Below are positions 14,453 through 21,786 of a stretch of 32,788 nt of DNA, one piece after another. Source of the stretch: an uncultured Bacilli bacterium (GTDB taxonomy: Bacteria; Bacillota_I; Bacilli_A; RFN20; CAG-288). The stretch spans positions 1 to 32,788 of the forward strand of contig CAKVBX010000015.1 in the NCBI GenBank assembly GCA_934725685.1, read 5' to 3'. The notes under the pieces were generated by a model that had not been told where the DNA came from, searched no databases, and worked only from the letters and a program-made list of their open reading frames with translations. Position 1 is the stretch's first letter, and each line of letters begins with the position of its first letter. Position numbers and translations under genes: made by a program.

Positions 14453-14652
14453 TGATTATCCTTCTTTCCTGCAACTGCCTGTGCATTGAACATGGAAAGT
14501 GCGATATTCACCTTGTCCATTCGTACGGTCTCCTTTCCCTGCTCAAGTTCCCGAACGAACCGAAGACCGAGACCAGAGCGCATTGCGAATTGCTTTTGGG
14601 TCAGTCCTGCTTCTTTTCTTTTTTCTTTTATAAATTCGGCAATTGGATTCAT
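14449..14652 (-). CDS. hipB: HipB-like Xre-family repressor
   Basis: This 67-residue protein is a small helix-turn-helix DNA-binding protein: FIKEKRKEAGLTQKQFAMRS (recognition region LTQKQFAMRSGLGLRFVRELEQGK). It is short, at the low end for HipB, and ends in a charged tail. It is first in the operon, with an AGAGGT ribosome-binding site, and three 16-bp operator-like palindromes occupy the promoter region. It probably represses its own operon by cooperative binding, perhaps with HipS and HipT as corepressors. Confidence 0.85.
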   Translation of the reverse strand: MNPIAEFIKEKRKEAGLTQKQFAMRSGLGLRFVRELEQGKETVRMDKVNIALSMFNAQAVAGKKDNQ

Positions 14653-14666
14653 ATTAAACCTCTTTT

Positions 14667-14682
14667 ATACCCTAAAGGGTAT
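14667..14682. promoter_or_regulatory. hip operator O1
   Basis: ATACCCTAAAGGGTAT is a perfect palindrome with 7-bp arms around AA. It lies next to the hipB ribosome-binding site, where bound repressor would block elongation or initiation. Confidence 0.8.
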
Positions 14683-14701
14683 TGTTTAATTTCTGCAATA
14701 T

Positions 14702-14730
14702 ATTTTATACCCGAAAAGGTATTATTACAA
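14702..14730 (-). promoter_or_regulatory. Promoter of hipBST
   Basis: On the minus strand TTGTAA (14730-14725) and TAAAAT (14707-14702) are 17 bp apart. The operator O2 lies almost wholly in the spacer. Confidence 0.65.
14707..14722. promoter_or_regulatory. hip operator O2 (imperfect)
   Basis: ATACCCGAAAAGGTAT differs from the O1/O3 consensus at two positions. It lies between the -35 and -10, with its centre 40 bp from that of O1. Confidence 0.7.
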
Positions 14731-14747
14731 CTTCTATATTGTTATTT

Positions 14748-14763
14748 ATACCCTAAAGGGTAT
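14748..14763. promoter_or_regulatory. hip operator O3
   Basis: ATACCCTAAAGGGTAT is identical to O1. Its centre is 41 bp from that of O2, about four helical turns, so the three repressor dimers would sit on one face of the DNA. Confidence 0.8.
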
Positions 14764-14792
14764 ATTGATATAGACAAGTGATTTTAAAATAT

Positions 14793-14835
14793 AAAAAAGG
14801 ACGATTGCTGAAACTCAGGTTCTTGCAATCGTCCC
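14793..14835 (-). terminator. Intrinsic terminator of the GH13 gene
   Basis: GGACGATTGC (14799-14808) and GCAATCGTCC (14826-14835) form a perfect 10-bp stem. On the minus strand it is followed by six T, 30 nt beyond the GH13 stop. Confidence 0.85.
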
Positions 14836-14864
14836 GCATATTTCTGAATGCGCTGCTCTTGAGA

Positions 14865-16520
14865 TTATTGTTTGTTCTTTAGTTCATAGACAGCGGCTTC
14901 GTAAGGCCTCAGTTTCTTTGCTACATCCTTGTAGTTAGAAAGGACCAAGGTCTTTTCTGTCTCACGGAAGCCTTCCGGATAACGGAGAGTCTTTCCACAA
15001 AGATTGAGAATGACAAGATAGGCTTTTTCCTTATCCTTACGGATATAGTTCAGAATCCGCTCATCGGTCTCGAAGAATCCGATGCTTCCATAGACGAACG
15101 TATGTTCTTTTTCTCTCAGTCCGTTGATTTTTTTGAAATAGGAGAGGATGGAATCTGGATCATTCTTTTCTGCTTCATAGTTGTATTTGGCACACTGCGG
15201 ATTGTAGACCTGCCACGGAGTGACATCCGGATCGGCAAAACCGTATCCCTTTTCGGAAGAGAATGCCATCGGTGCTCTCGAGTCATCTCTGGATGCCTGC
15301 CATGGGATTCTCTTGGCGATGAACTTGGGAAGATGATATTTGTTCCTGGCCATCTTATAGATTGCGCTTGTCACACAGTCGGAGCAGTTCTCCATGTCGA
15401 GCGGATGCGGATAGTCTCTCGCTCCGACTTCCTCTCCCATATAGAGGAAGGGAGTTCCTCGTAAGGTGAAGAGCATCGTGAGAAGCATCTTAGCACCCAT
15501 ATCCTGATGTTTTCCCCAGACATATTTGCCGATGGAACGATGCTGATCGTGGTTTTCGAGATAGTTTCCGTTATAGTCGACTTTTGTCTGCCAGCTGATG
15601 ACAGCTTTACGGAACCGTTTGATGTCTCCGTGACGGACAAAGAAATTTTTATAGACGCAGGCAGTCTCGAACTGGAAAAAGGTATCCAGTTCATCCTCTA
15701 GGTATTTCACACCATCTTCCGGGGTGATGCCACCGCCGCACTCTCCGATGAGGACTCCGTTTCTCGGTTCCACGACGTCTTTTCTAATTTGCTTCAGAAG
15801 GCGGTGGTTTCCTTCCGTAGCGACATAGTGCTCGGCACCGATCGGAATGCCTACATTCTGTTTCTTGCCGTCTTCATAGGATTCTTTGTAAATCTGGGAG
15901 ATGACGTCACAGCGGAAGCCGTAGACCCCTTTGTCCATCCAAAAGGCGATGATGTTCTCGACTTCCTTCAGGACTTCCGGATTGTGCCAGTTGAGGTCAG
16001 GCTGTTTCTTGTGGAAGAGGTGAAGATAATAGGTGTTCTCTTCACCTTCCACTTTTTCCCAGGCAGAGCCGAGGAAATTGCTCGTCCAGTTGTTGGGAGG
16101 AAGTTGTTTTCCTTCTTTGTCTTTTTTTCCTTCCTTGAAGATATAGTAATCTCTGTATTTGGAGTTCTTGTTCTTCAGGGCTTCCTGGAACCAAGGGTGC
16201 TCATCGCTAGTGTGATTCACGACGAGGTCCATGACAACTTTCATTCCTCTCTTCTTGGTCTCTTCCATGAGGCGGTCGAAGTCCACCATGGTTCCGAACA
16301 TCGGATTGATGCTGTAATAATCAGAGATATCGTATCCCATGTCAAACATCGGAGAGGCATAAATCGGAGACAGCCAGATGATGCGGATGCCGATGTCCTG
16401 GAGGTAATCAAGTTTTTCGATGATTCCTTTCAGGTCACCTTTTCCGTCTCTGTTACCGTCTTTGAAGGAAATCGGATAAATCTGATAGACAGCATGTTCT
16501 TTTAAGAATGAATCCTGCAT
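14865..16520 (-). CDS. GH13 alpha-glucosidase, oligo-1,6-glucosidase type
   Basis: This 551-residue cytosolic enzyme hydrolyses short alpha-glucosides. It has the GH13 conserved regions: DLVVNH (98-103), GFRCDVI with nucleophile Asp205, LIGECGG with acid/base Glu260, and ENHDQHR with Asp325. It begins AVYQIYPISFKDGNRDGKGDLKG, as in the MalL/TreC (GH13_31-like) group, and has their usual length. The Val after the nucleophile Asp is the residue linked to alpha-1,6 preference in this group, so isomaltose-type substrates are likely; trehalose-6-phosphate hydrolase is an alternative. HDQHR replaces the usual HDQPR. The start follows GAGGAGG. A cre-like site lies upstream, but no sugar transporter or regulator is adjacent. 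Confidence 0.88.
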   Translation of the reverse strand: MQDSFLKEHAVYQIYPISFKDGNRDGKGDLKGIIEKLDYLQDIGIRIIWLSPIYASPMFDMGYDISDYYSINPMFGTMVDFDRLMEETKKRGMKVVMDLVVNHTSDEHPWFQEALKNKNSKYRDYYIFKEGKKDKEGKQLPPNNWTSNFLGSAWEKVEGEENTYYLHLFHKKQPDLNWHNPEVLKEVENIIAFWMDKGVYGFRCDVISQIYKESYEDGKKQNVGIPIGAEHYVATEGNHRLLKQIRKDVVEPRNGVLIGECGGGITPEDGVKYLEDELDTFFQFETACVYKNFFVRHGDIKRFRKAVISWQTKVDYNGNYLENHDQHRSIGKYVWGKHQDMGAKMLLTMLFTLRGTPFLYMGEEVGARDYPHPLDMENCSDCVTSAIYKMARNKYHLPKFIAKRIPWQASRDDSRAPMAFSSEKGYGFADPDVTPWQVYNPQCAKYNYEAEKNDPDSILSYFKKINGLREKEHTFVYGSIGFFETDERILNYIRKDKEKAYLVILNLCGKTLRYPEGFRETEKTLVLSNYKDVAKKLRPYEAAVYELKNKQ

Positions 16521-16547
16521 TGTAAGGCCTCCTCTTTTGCTGTTTTG

Positions 16548-16577
16548 ATTATACCATGAAGAAAGTAATCACTTTCA
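16548..16577 (-). promoter_or_regulatory. Extended -10 promoter with cre-like site for the GH13 gene
   Basis: On the minus strand the -10 is TGG-TATAAT (TATAAT 16553-16548), an extended -10. Upstream, TGAAAGTGATTACT (16577-16564) matches the cre consensus TGWAANCGNTNWCA at 12 of 14 positions, with the central C changed to T. CcpA control of an alpha-glucosidase is plausible, but the site is weak. Confidence 0.45.
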
Positions 16578-17917
16578 TAAGATTCTTCCTCATAGAGGAA
16601 GAAAAGAGGACTATAATCTTCCGCGTGGAAATTCTGTCACTTATTTTCTTTTTCATTGCAGTTCTCGGACTGATTCTGTCAGTTCTGTTTAAACCATCGT
16701 TTTCAATCGGAAAAAAGAGTATCTCCTGCTTCTATTTCCTTCCGCTTCTGATGGCGATTCTGATGCTCTGTTTTTCCATCGTTCCTCTTTCCAAGGTGAA
16801 AGAGTCTTTCTTCTCTTCGGATAGCATCAACCCACTGAAGATCCTTCTTCTCTTTTTCTCAATGACATCCCTCAGTATCTATCTCGATCAGAGAGGATTC
16901 TTCTCTTATCTTGCCGAAGTTTTCTCTTCCCATATCAACCATTCGCAGTTTCTTCTGTTCTACGGCCTCTATTTTCTCATTTCTCTCCTCACCGTATTCA
17001 CGAGCAACGATATCATCATTCTGACTTTTACTCCATTCCTCATTCTGTTCTGTGAACGGAACCATATTGACCCAATTCCGTATCTTGTTATGGAGTTTGT
17101 TGCAAGCAATACATGGAGCATGGTATTCATCATCGGTAATCCTACCAATATTTACCTTGCTAGTGCTTTTCATCTCTCTTTCTTCACCTATTTCAAAAAT
17201 ATGATTCTTCCGACTGTCTGTACCAGCCTTGTCTCGCTTGGTATCATGACACTGCTTTTTTATCGGAAACTGAAAGAGAAGTCCGTGCCGGACAAACGGG
17301 AAATCACAAAGCCGAAGATGGTTCCTGTCACTGTCGGTCTTTCCCTTTTATTGATTACGACCGTCTTGCTTTCCGTCTCCTCTTATCTTGGGATTGAAAT
17401 GTATTTTGTGGCAGTCTCTGCCGCCATACTGCTTCTTTGCTTTTCTTTTGTCTATTCTCTTGTCACAAAAGAAAACCAGGTTCTTCCTCTGATGAAAGCA
17501 CTGCCTTGGAATCTGATTCCTTTCATGCTTTCGATGTTCATCCTTGTTCTCGGTGTGGAAAACACAGGTTTATATCAGAATCTGAAAAATCAGCTCCTCA
17601 CTTCCGAGCCCACTTATACCTATGGGCTTTCCAGTGCTCTGGCGAGCAATCTTATCAACAACATTCCGATGTCCGTCTTCTATCAGCCGCTTCTGATCGG
17701 TGCGGATACCAAAGCGCTCTATGCGACCATTCTCTCCAGTAATGTCTCTGCTTTTCTGACTCCGCTCGGTGCTTTGGCGGGGATGATGTGGATGAAGCTT
17801 GTCAAGGAACATGGCATCAGGATGAACTGTCTTATCTTTATGAAATATACTTTGATTATCGGGATTCCGTCTCTTCTTGTCGGCCTTACTGCAATCCATT
17901 TTTTGACAATTGCGTAA
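16556..17917 (+). CDS. ArsB/SLC13-type anion permease (ion transporter superfamily)
   Basis: This protein of up to 453 residues has about eleven hydrophobic segments and the hallmarks of the ArsB/NhaD/SLC13 group: TSNDIIILTFTPFLILFC, FVASNTWSMVFIIGNPTNIYLA, and the symmetrical SNLINNIPMSVFYQPLLI in the second half, then LTPLGALAGMMWM. Substrates in the group include arsenite, dicarboxylates and other anions; no arsenic genes are nearby, so the substrate is open. The start is uncertain. ATG 16556 has no Shine-Dalgarno and lies in the promoter region of the divergent GH13 gene, but the resulting N-terminus (MKKVITFIRF) resembles family members. GTG 16625 lies 7 nt after a TATAAT box. Confidence 0.75.
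   Translation: MKKVITFIRFFLIEEEKRTIIFRVEILSLIFFFIAVLGLILSVLFKPSFSIGKKSISCFYFLPLLMAILMLCFSIVPLSKVKESFFSSDSINPLKILLLFFSMTSLSIYLDQRGFFSYLAEVFSSHINHSQFLLFYGLYFLISLLTVFTSNDIIILTFTPFLILFCERNHIDPIPYLVMEFVASNTWSMVFIIGNPTNIYLASAFHLSFFTYFKNMILPTVCTSLVSLGIMTLLFYRKLKEKSVPDKREITKPKMVPVTVGLSLLLITTVLLSVSSYLGIEMYFVAVSAAILLLCFSFVYSLVTKENQVLPLMKALPWNLIPFMLSMFILVLGVENTGLYQNLKNQLLTSEPTYTYGLSSALASNLINNIPMSVFYQPLLIGADTKALYATILSSNVSAFLTPLGALAGMMWMKLVKEHGIRMNCLIFMKYTLIIGIPSLLVGLTAIHFLTIA
16583..16617 (+). promoter_or_regulatory. Perfect inverted repeat and -10 box near the permease start
   Basis: TTCTTCCTC (16583-16591) and GAGGAAGAA (16595-16603) are perfect 9-bp arms around ATA. A consensus TATAAT follows at 16612-16617. 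If this is a promoter, the repeat would cover the -35 region and the start would be near GTG 16625. If translation starts at 16556, this stretch is coding and the repeat may be incidental. Confidence 0.35.
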
Positions 17918-17944
17918 CGCTGTCAAAAGCATGAGAATCTTTGC

Positions 17945-17973
17945 TTGACCCTTCCTGATTTTTTCGTTAAACT
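17945..17973 (+). promoter_or_regulatory. Promoter of the flavin reductase-rubredoxin gene
   Basis: TTGACC (17945-17950) and TAAACT (17968-17973) are separated by 17 bp, upstream of a strong AAGGAGG ribosome-binding site. Confidence 0.6.
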
Positions 17974-18026
17974 GAGGAAAACACACCTTCGGACTCATAA
18001 CGGAACACAAGGAGGTAAAACAGGTT

Positions 18027-18668
18027 ATGGATTCCAAAGCATTCAGAAAACTATCGTATGGTGTCTATCTTCTCACCACAAAGGATCAGAAGGGAAAACG
18101 GGTTGGATGTATCATCAACTCCGCTTTTCAGGTGACGTCTTCTCCGGCGCGGATCTTAGTTTCCCTCAGCCATGAGAATGACACCTGCCGCGCCGTGAAG
18201 GAATGCGGAAAGATGATTCTCTCCGTACTCGGAGAGGATGTGGACATGGAAGTCATTTCCGTATTCGGATATCACTCTTCCCGGGATATGGATAAATTTG
18301 CTTCTTTTGCAACACAAGAAATGGATGGTCTTCCTTATCTTCCTGTCGGTCTTGCCGATTTTGAACTGGAAGTGGAATCTTTTCAGGAGACGGAAAGCCA
18401 TACGCTTTTCCTGACCAAGGTTCTCGATGCTTCCGTTCGGAAAGAGGGAAAGGAAATGACGTATTCCTATTTTCATGCCGTCAAGAAAGGGGTGTCTCCG
18501 AAGAATGCACCGACTTATCAGGAAGCGGAACAGAAAAAGAACGGAAAGCATCATTTCCGCTGCACTGTCTGTGGTTATGTATATGAGACGGAAGAGGAGG
18601 AACTTCCGGATACATTTGTCTGCCCTCTCTGTGGAGTCGGGAAAGAGATGTTCGAAAAGATAGACTGA
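18027..18668 (+). CDS. hrb: Flavin reductase-rubredoxin fusion (high-molecular-weight rubredoxin-like)
   Basis: This 213-residue protein has an FMN-binding flavin reductase-like domain at residues 1 to about 160 (KLSYGVYLLTTKDQKGKRVGCIINSA, then VSLSHENDTC). A C-terminal rubredoxin domain follows, with Cys179 and Cys182 in FRCTVCGYVY and Cys199 and Cys202 in CPLCG. This matches Hrb of Moorella thermoacetica, which passes electrons from NADH to the diiron flavoprotein FprA for reduction of O2 or NO in anaerobes. The start follows AAGGAGG. No fprA lies next to it in this window, so the electron acceptor is not seen. Confidence 0.88.
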   Translation: MDSKAFRKLSYGVYLLTTKDQKGKRVGCIINSAFQVTSSPARILVSLSHENDTCRAVKECGKMILSVLGEDVDMEVISVFGYHSSRDMDKFASFATQEMDGLPYLPVGLADFELEVESFQETESHTLFLTKVLDASVRKEGKEMTYSYFHAVKKGVSPKNAPTYQEAEQKKNGKHHFRCTVCGYVYETEEEELPDTFVCPLCGVGKEMFEKID

Positions 18669-18697
18669 TTCTTAGATAGTTTTCCGACAGCAAAAAA

Positions 18698-18716
18698 GGC
18701 AACCCGATGGGTTGCC
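18698..18716. terminator. Bidirectional terminator between hrb and a lipoprotein gene
   Basis: GGCAACCC (18698-18705) and GGGTTGCC (18709-18716) pair perfectly over a 3-nt loop. Six A precede it on the plus strand (T-tract on the minus), and CCTTTT follows, so it serves both convergent genes; the minus-strand side is the stronger. Confidence 0.85.
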
Positions 18717-18736
18717 CCTTTTGATTGAATCAGAGA

Positions 18737-19279
18737 TTACTTCTTGGTGTAGGTGTACTTGGCGGAAGAGCTTCCCTTGAGGGCACCAGTGATGCTGATA
18801 CCGGCAGTGGAGCTGTTGAGGGAGAAGTCGAACTTGCTGGAGGAGCTGGCGATAAGACCATCAGAATTGTAGCTGTAGACAACCTTGGCAGTGCCCTTCA
18901 TGCTCTTGGCATCGACGGTGAGACCGAGATAATTCTTGATGAAGTCGGCAGCATCCATGTTATAGGTGATCTTGAGGGACTTTCCGCTAGTGGAATAGGT
19001 GGCTTTATCACCATAGACAGCGACACCGGCTTCGGTGAGGACGAGGATGGAAGCGTCACCAGTGTTCTCAGTCTTTCCGAGTTTGACGTTCTGGAAGATG
19101 CCTTCGGCCTTGGTGTATTCCGTGACAGTCTTGACGGAACCACTGGCATACTTGGCGCTGGCAGCATCCTGGCTGTAGTTGGTCTTGGCGAATTCTTTGG
19201 CAGCATCGAAGCTGATGTTGCCGCAGCCGACTAACATCGTGAGGGAGGATAAGGCGAGAAGCAGATTTTTCTTTTTCAT
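18737..19279 (-). CDS. Small lipoprotein of unknown function
   Basis: This 180-residue protein starts MKKKNLLLALSSLTMLVGCG, a clear lipoprotein signal with lipobox LVGC and Cys19, so it should be anchored to the outside of the membrane. The mature part is rich in Ser, Thr, Ala, Lys and Tyr, with alternating beta-strand-like stretches (YDKATYSTSGKSLKITYN type) and one short helix around AADFIKNYLGL. AAGGAG precedes the start. It is divergent from the SGNH lipoprotein gene. No family is recognised. Confidence 0.75.
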   Translation of the reverse strand: MKKKNLLLALSSLTMLVGCGNISFDAAKEFAKTNYSQDAASAKYASGSVKTVTEYTKAEGIFQNVKLGKTENTGDASILVLTEAGVAVYGDKATYSTSGKSLKITYNMDAADFIKNYLGLTVDAKSMKGTAKVVYSYNSDGLIASSSSKFDFSLNSSTAGISITGALKGSSSAKYTYTKK

Positions 19280-19337
19280 ACTCTATGAGTCTCCTTTTGA
19301 TTGAAAAAGATAAGGACAGAAGTCTCTTACCGGGAAC

Positions 19338-19366
19338 ATTATAGCAAGTGAAGAGTATTGTTTCCA
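19338..19366 (-). promoter_or_regulatory. Promoter of the small lipoprotein gene
   Basis: On the minus strand TGC-TATAAT (TATAAT 19343-19338) is an extended -10 with a weak TGGAAA at -35 (19366-19361). The rest of the divergent gap, 19367-19550, is A+T rich and shows no other element I can support. Confidence 0.5.
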
Positions 19367-19550
19367 TGTTTTCGCTTTGTTTTTTCAAACAAATGCACAC
19401 TTTTCATAAAAATGATGAAATATTAAACTTGCCTGTCAGAATTCCTCCAAGGATTATTTCTATGATTTTTTCAATATTTTTGCGAAAATATAGAAATTAA
19501 AATAAAAAATGCTTATATATCAGTTTTTTTACTTAATAAAATTAATGTTC

Positions 19551-19564
19551 TGCAATCGCTTTCA
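19551..19564 (+). promoter_or_regulatory. cre site upstream of the SGNH lipoprotein gene
   Basis: TGCAATCGCTTTCA matches TGWAANCGNTNWCA at 13 of 14 positions. An extended -10 candidate, TGC-TATTCT (TATTCT 19572-19577), lies just downstream, so the cre would overlap the -35 region and CcpA would repress. Confidence 0.65.
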
Positions 19565-19599
19565 TGTTTGCTATTCTCTTCTTTGAAAGGGTTCATAAT

Positions 19600-21768
19600 A
19601 TGAAGAAAAGTACAACATTATTAAGTCTTTGTTCTCTCATGCTGATTCTAGCGGGATGCGGAGAAGCAAAGCCGAGCGATAGTTCCTCTCTCCCTCCTGC
19701 CACGGAGAATACGACGGAAAAGGCGACAGAGAAAGTGACGGAAGAGAAAGATGATAATCTTCTTTCCGGAAAGTTCGAGAAGACATCGGACGGATATCAG
19801 TCTTTGGAATCCGGATCGATGATGTTGCTTCCTGATACGATGGAAGAGGGCACTTTCAAAGCGACGATGTCCATTACGGAGAAACTTGCCGACAACGGTG
19901 TCATCTTCGCCTATGACAAGGAAAGCAAGTCCTATTACTTCTACGGCATCAATCTTGCGAAGAAAGTCGTCCTTCAGAAAGTGCAGAACGGAAAAACTAT
20001 TGTCTTGAAAATGGCCTCCTTACCGGAGAATGCCGAACTCTCTTTGGCTGTTTTCTGCGACAGACAAGAAGGCGTCATCGACTGCTATCTCGGGGATGAG
20101 TTCCTTTTCCAGGTGGAAGAGGACATCATGGGCGGATATGGATTGGGATTGAAGGCGGGCGGTAAGAAAACCTCCTATTCCGGAATCGGAGTGACGGAAG
20201 GGGAAAACACCTTCAATCAGGATGTCTTCCGTTATGACTATGCCCACGGAGAATACGATCTGGAGCAGCCTTCCCTGATTTCCACACAGCGGACTTCGAT
20301 GGCGACAAGTATCGACCGCACGTTCCGGTATGGCGTCTTAGAGGCGGATATCTCCTTCCCGCTCAACGTCACCTCTCAGAACGGCCTTGTCTTCGGGCTC
20401 TCCTCTGACAAGACGAATTATTGGGAAGGGACCGGTATCTCCTATTATTTCTTCTATATCACGGAGAATGGGAGGGCCTGCTTAGGAAGAACGGAAAATG
20501 GCAAGTGGAATACGGTCTTTGAGAAAGTCATCCGTCCGTTTGATAGCACGCATACCTATCGGATGAGAGCGATAAGAGGAGAAAACACGATTTCCTGTTA
20601 TGTCGATGGTATCCTTTATGGAACATTCAGCGATTCCGCTCCGCTCACCGGTACGAAATTCGGCGTCCGCTCTGGTGATCAAGGTGTCCGTTTCTCGGAT
20701 ATCCGCGTTCACGAAATCGCGAATCCGAAAAAGGATATTTCAGAAGAGCTCAATATCGGAACCGGCTCCTATTATGCGCTCAGCAATCAGGTCATCGCTT
20801 CCGAGTCCTCTTCCATCATGACCTATAAAGGAAAGACGAAGAAGAACGGAACGCTGAAGACCTTCCTTTCTCCGCACGGCGGAGAGGATAATGGCATAAT
20901 CTTCCATGTCACCAGAGGAAATCAGTTCAGGAAGGAAGGAGAGGGAACCTCTTATTATTGGTTCGGTTATCAGGCCAATGGCATGGTTGCCTTCAAGAGA
21001 GTGGAAAACGGAACGGTTGTCAAATCCAAGGATAAGTTCCTTCCCTGGGGCTCTTATTCCTATATGGGATATGAAGTGAAAATCGTCATGGACGGAAATG
21101 ATTTCTATTGTTATTTCGATGGAAGACTTGCTGTCACCTATCATGACGACAATGTCCTGCCCGGGGAAGAGTATGGATTCCTTGCCGGTGGCAAGAACGC
21201 TATCATGGACCGCATCGAGGAAGAGGAGAAAATCAAGCCGGATCATTATGAGACCTTGATCTTCGGTCATTCCTATATGGATTACTGGTACACTTATCAG
21301 GAAGATCTTCCGGAATATGAGAGCATCTATGATATCGGCATAGGTGCTTCGGTCACTTCCCATTGGAACGACTATACGAATGAAGTGATTGCCTATCAGC
21401 CAAAGCTTGGAATCTATGGAATCGGAATCAATGATATTTCCGCAAATGTTCCTGCCAATACAATTGTCAATAATGTGACGAAGATGTTGACTGACATCAA
21501 GGCTGCTGTCCCAGAGTTTGAAGTCGTCTTATGGGGCGTCTCACGCTGCCCGGCCAGAACGGCTTACAATAGTCAGATTTCTCAGGTGAATCAGGGATAT
21601 GAAAACCTCAGTGCGGAGATGGAATGGATCCATTATATCGATGTGGAACGCCTCTTCTGCAATGCATCCGGAAATCCGATGTCCATCTATTTCACGGACG
21701 GACTCCATCCGACGCATGAGGGTTATTTGATGATGGTCGATCAGATGCGTTTAATTCTCGGTGAATAA
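19600..21768 (+). CDS. Lipoprotein with tandem beta-sandwich domains and C-terminal SGNH hydrolase
   Basis: The start is ATG 19600 after GAAAGGG, giving 722 residues. The signal MKKSTTLLSLCSLMLILAGCG has lipobox LAGC, followed by a Thr/Glu/Lys linker (TTEKATEKVTEE). Three similar beta-rich units of about 160-180 residues, of the LamG/concanavalin type, follow (each with a GVIF/GLVF/GIIF strand and a CYLG/CYVDG/CYFDG turn). From about residue 550 an SGNH/GDSL hydrolase starts: GHS with Ser558, GIND (609-612), and DGLHPTHEGY with Asp700 and His703. It is likely a surface esterase acting on acetylated glycans. The cre at 19551 fits carbon control. It is followed after 18 nt by a second lipoprotein gene. 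Confidence 0.82.
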   Translation: MKKSTTLLSLCSLMLILAGCGEAKPSDSSSLPPATENTTEKATEKVTEEKDDNLLSGKFEKTSDGYQSLESGSMMLLPDTMEEGTFKATMSITEKLADNGVIFAYDKESKSYYFYGINLAKKVVLQKVQNGKTIVLKMASLPENAELSLAVFCDRQEGVIDCYLGDEFLFQVEEDIMGGYGLGLKAGGKKTSYSGIGVTEGENTFNQDVFRYDYAHGEYDLEQPSLISTQRTSMATSIDRTFRYGVLEADISFPLNVTSQNGLVFGLSSDKTNYWEGTGISYYFFYITENGRACLGRTENGKWNTVFEKVIRPFDSTHTYRMRAIRGENTISCYVDGILYGTFSDSAPLTGTKFGVRSGDQGVRFSDIRVHEIANPKKDISEELNIGTGSYYALSNQVIASESSSIMTYKGKTKKNGTLKTFLSPHGGEDNGIIFHVTRGNQFRKEGEGTSYYWFGYQANGMVAFKRVENGTVVKSKDKFLPWGSYSYMGYEVKIVMDGNDFYCYFDGRLAVTYHDDNVLPGEEYGFLAGGKNAIMDRIEEEEKIKPDHYETLIFGHSYMDYWYTYQEDLPEYESIYDIGIGASVTSHWNDYTNEVIAYQPKLGIYGIGINDISANVPANTIVNNVTKMLTDIKAAVPEFEVVLWGVSRCPARTAYNSQISQVNQGYENLSAEMEWIHYIDVERLFCNASGNPMSIYFTDGLHPTHEGYLMMVDQMRLILGE

Positions 21769-21786
21769 AAAAGAAAGGGGAAACCT

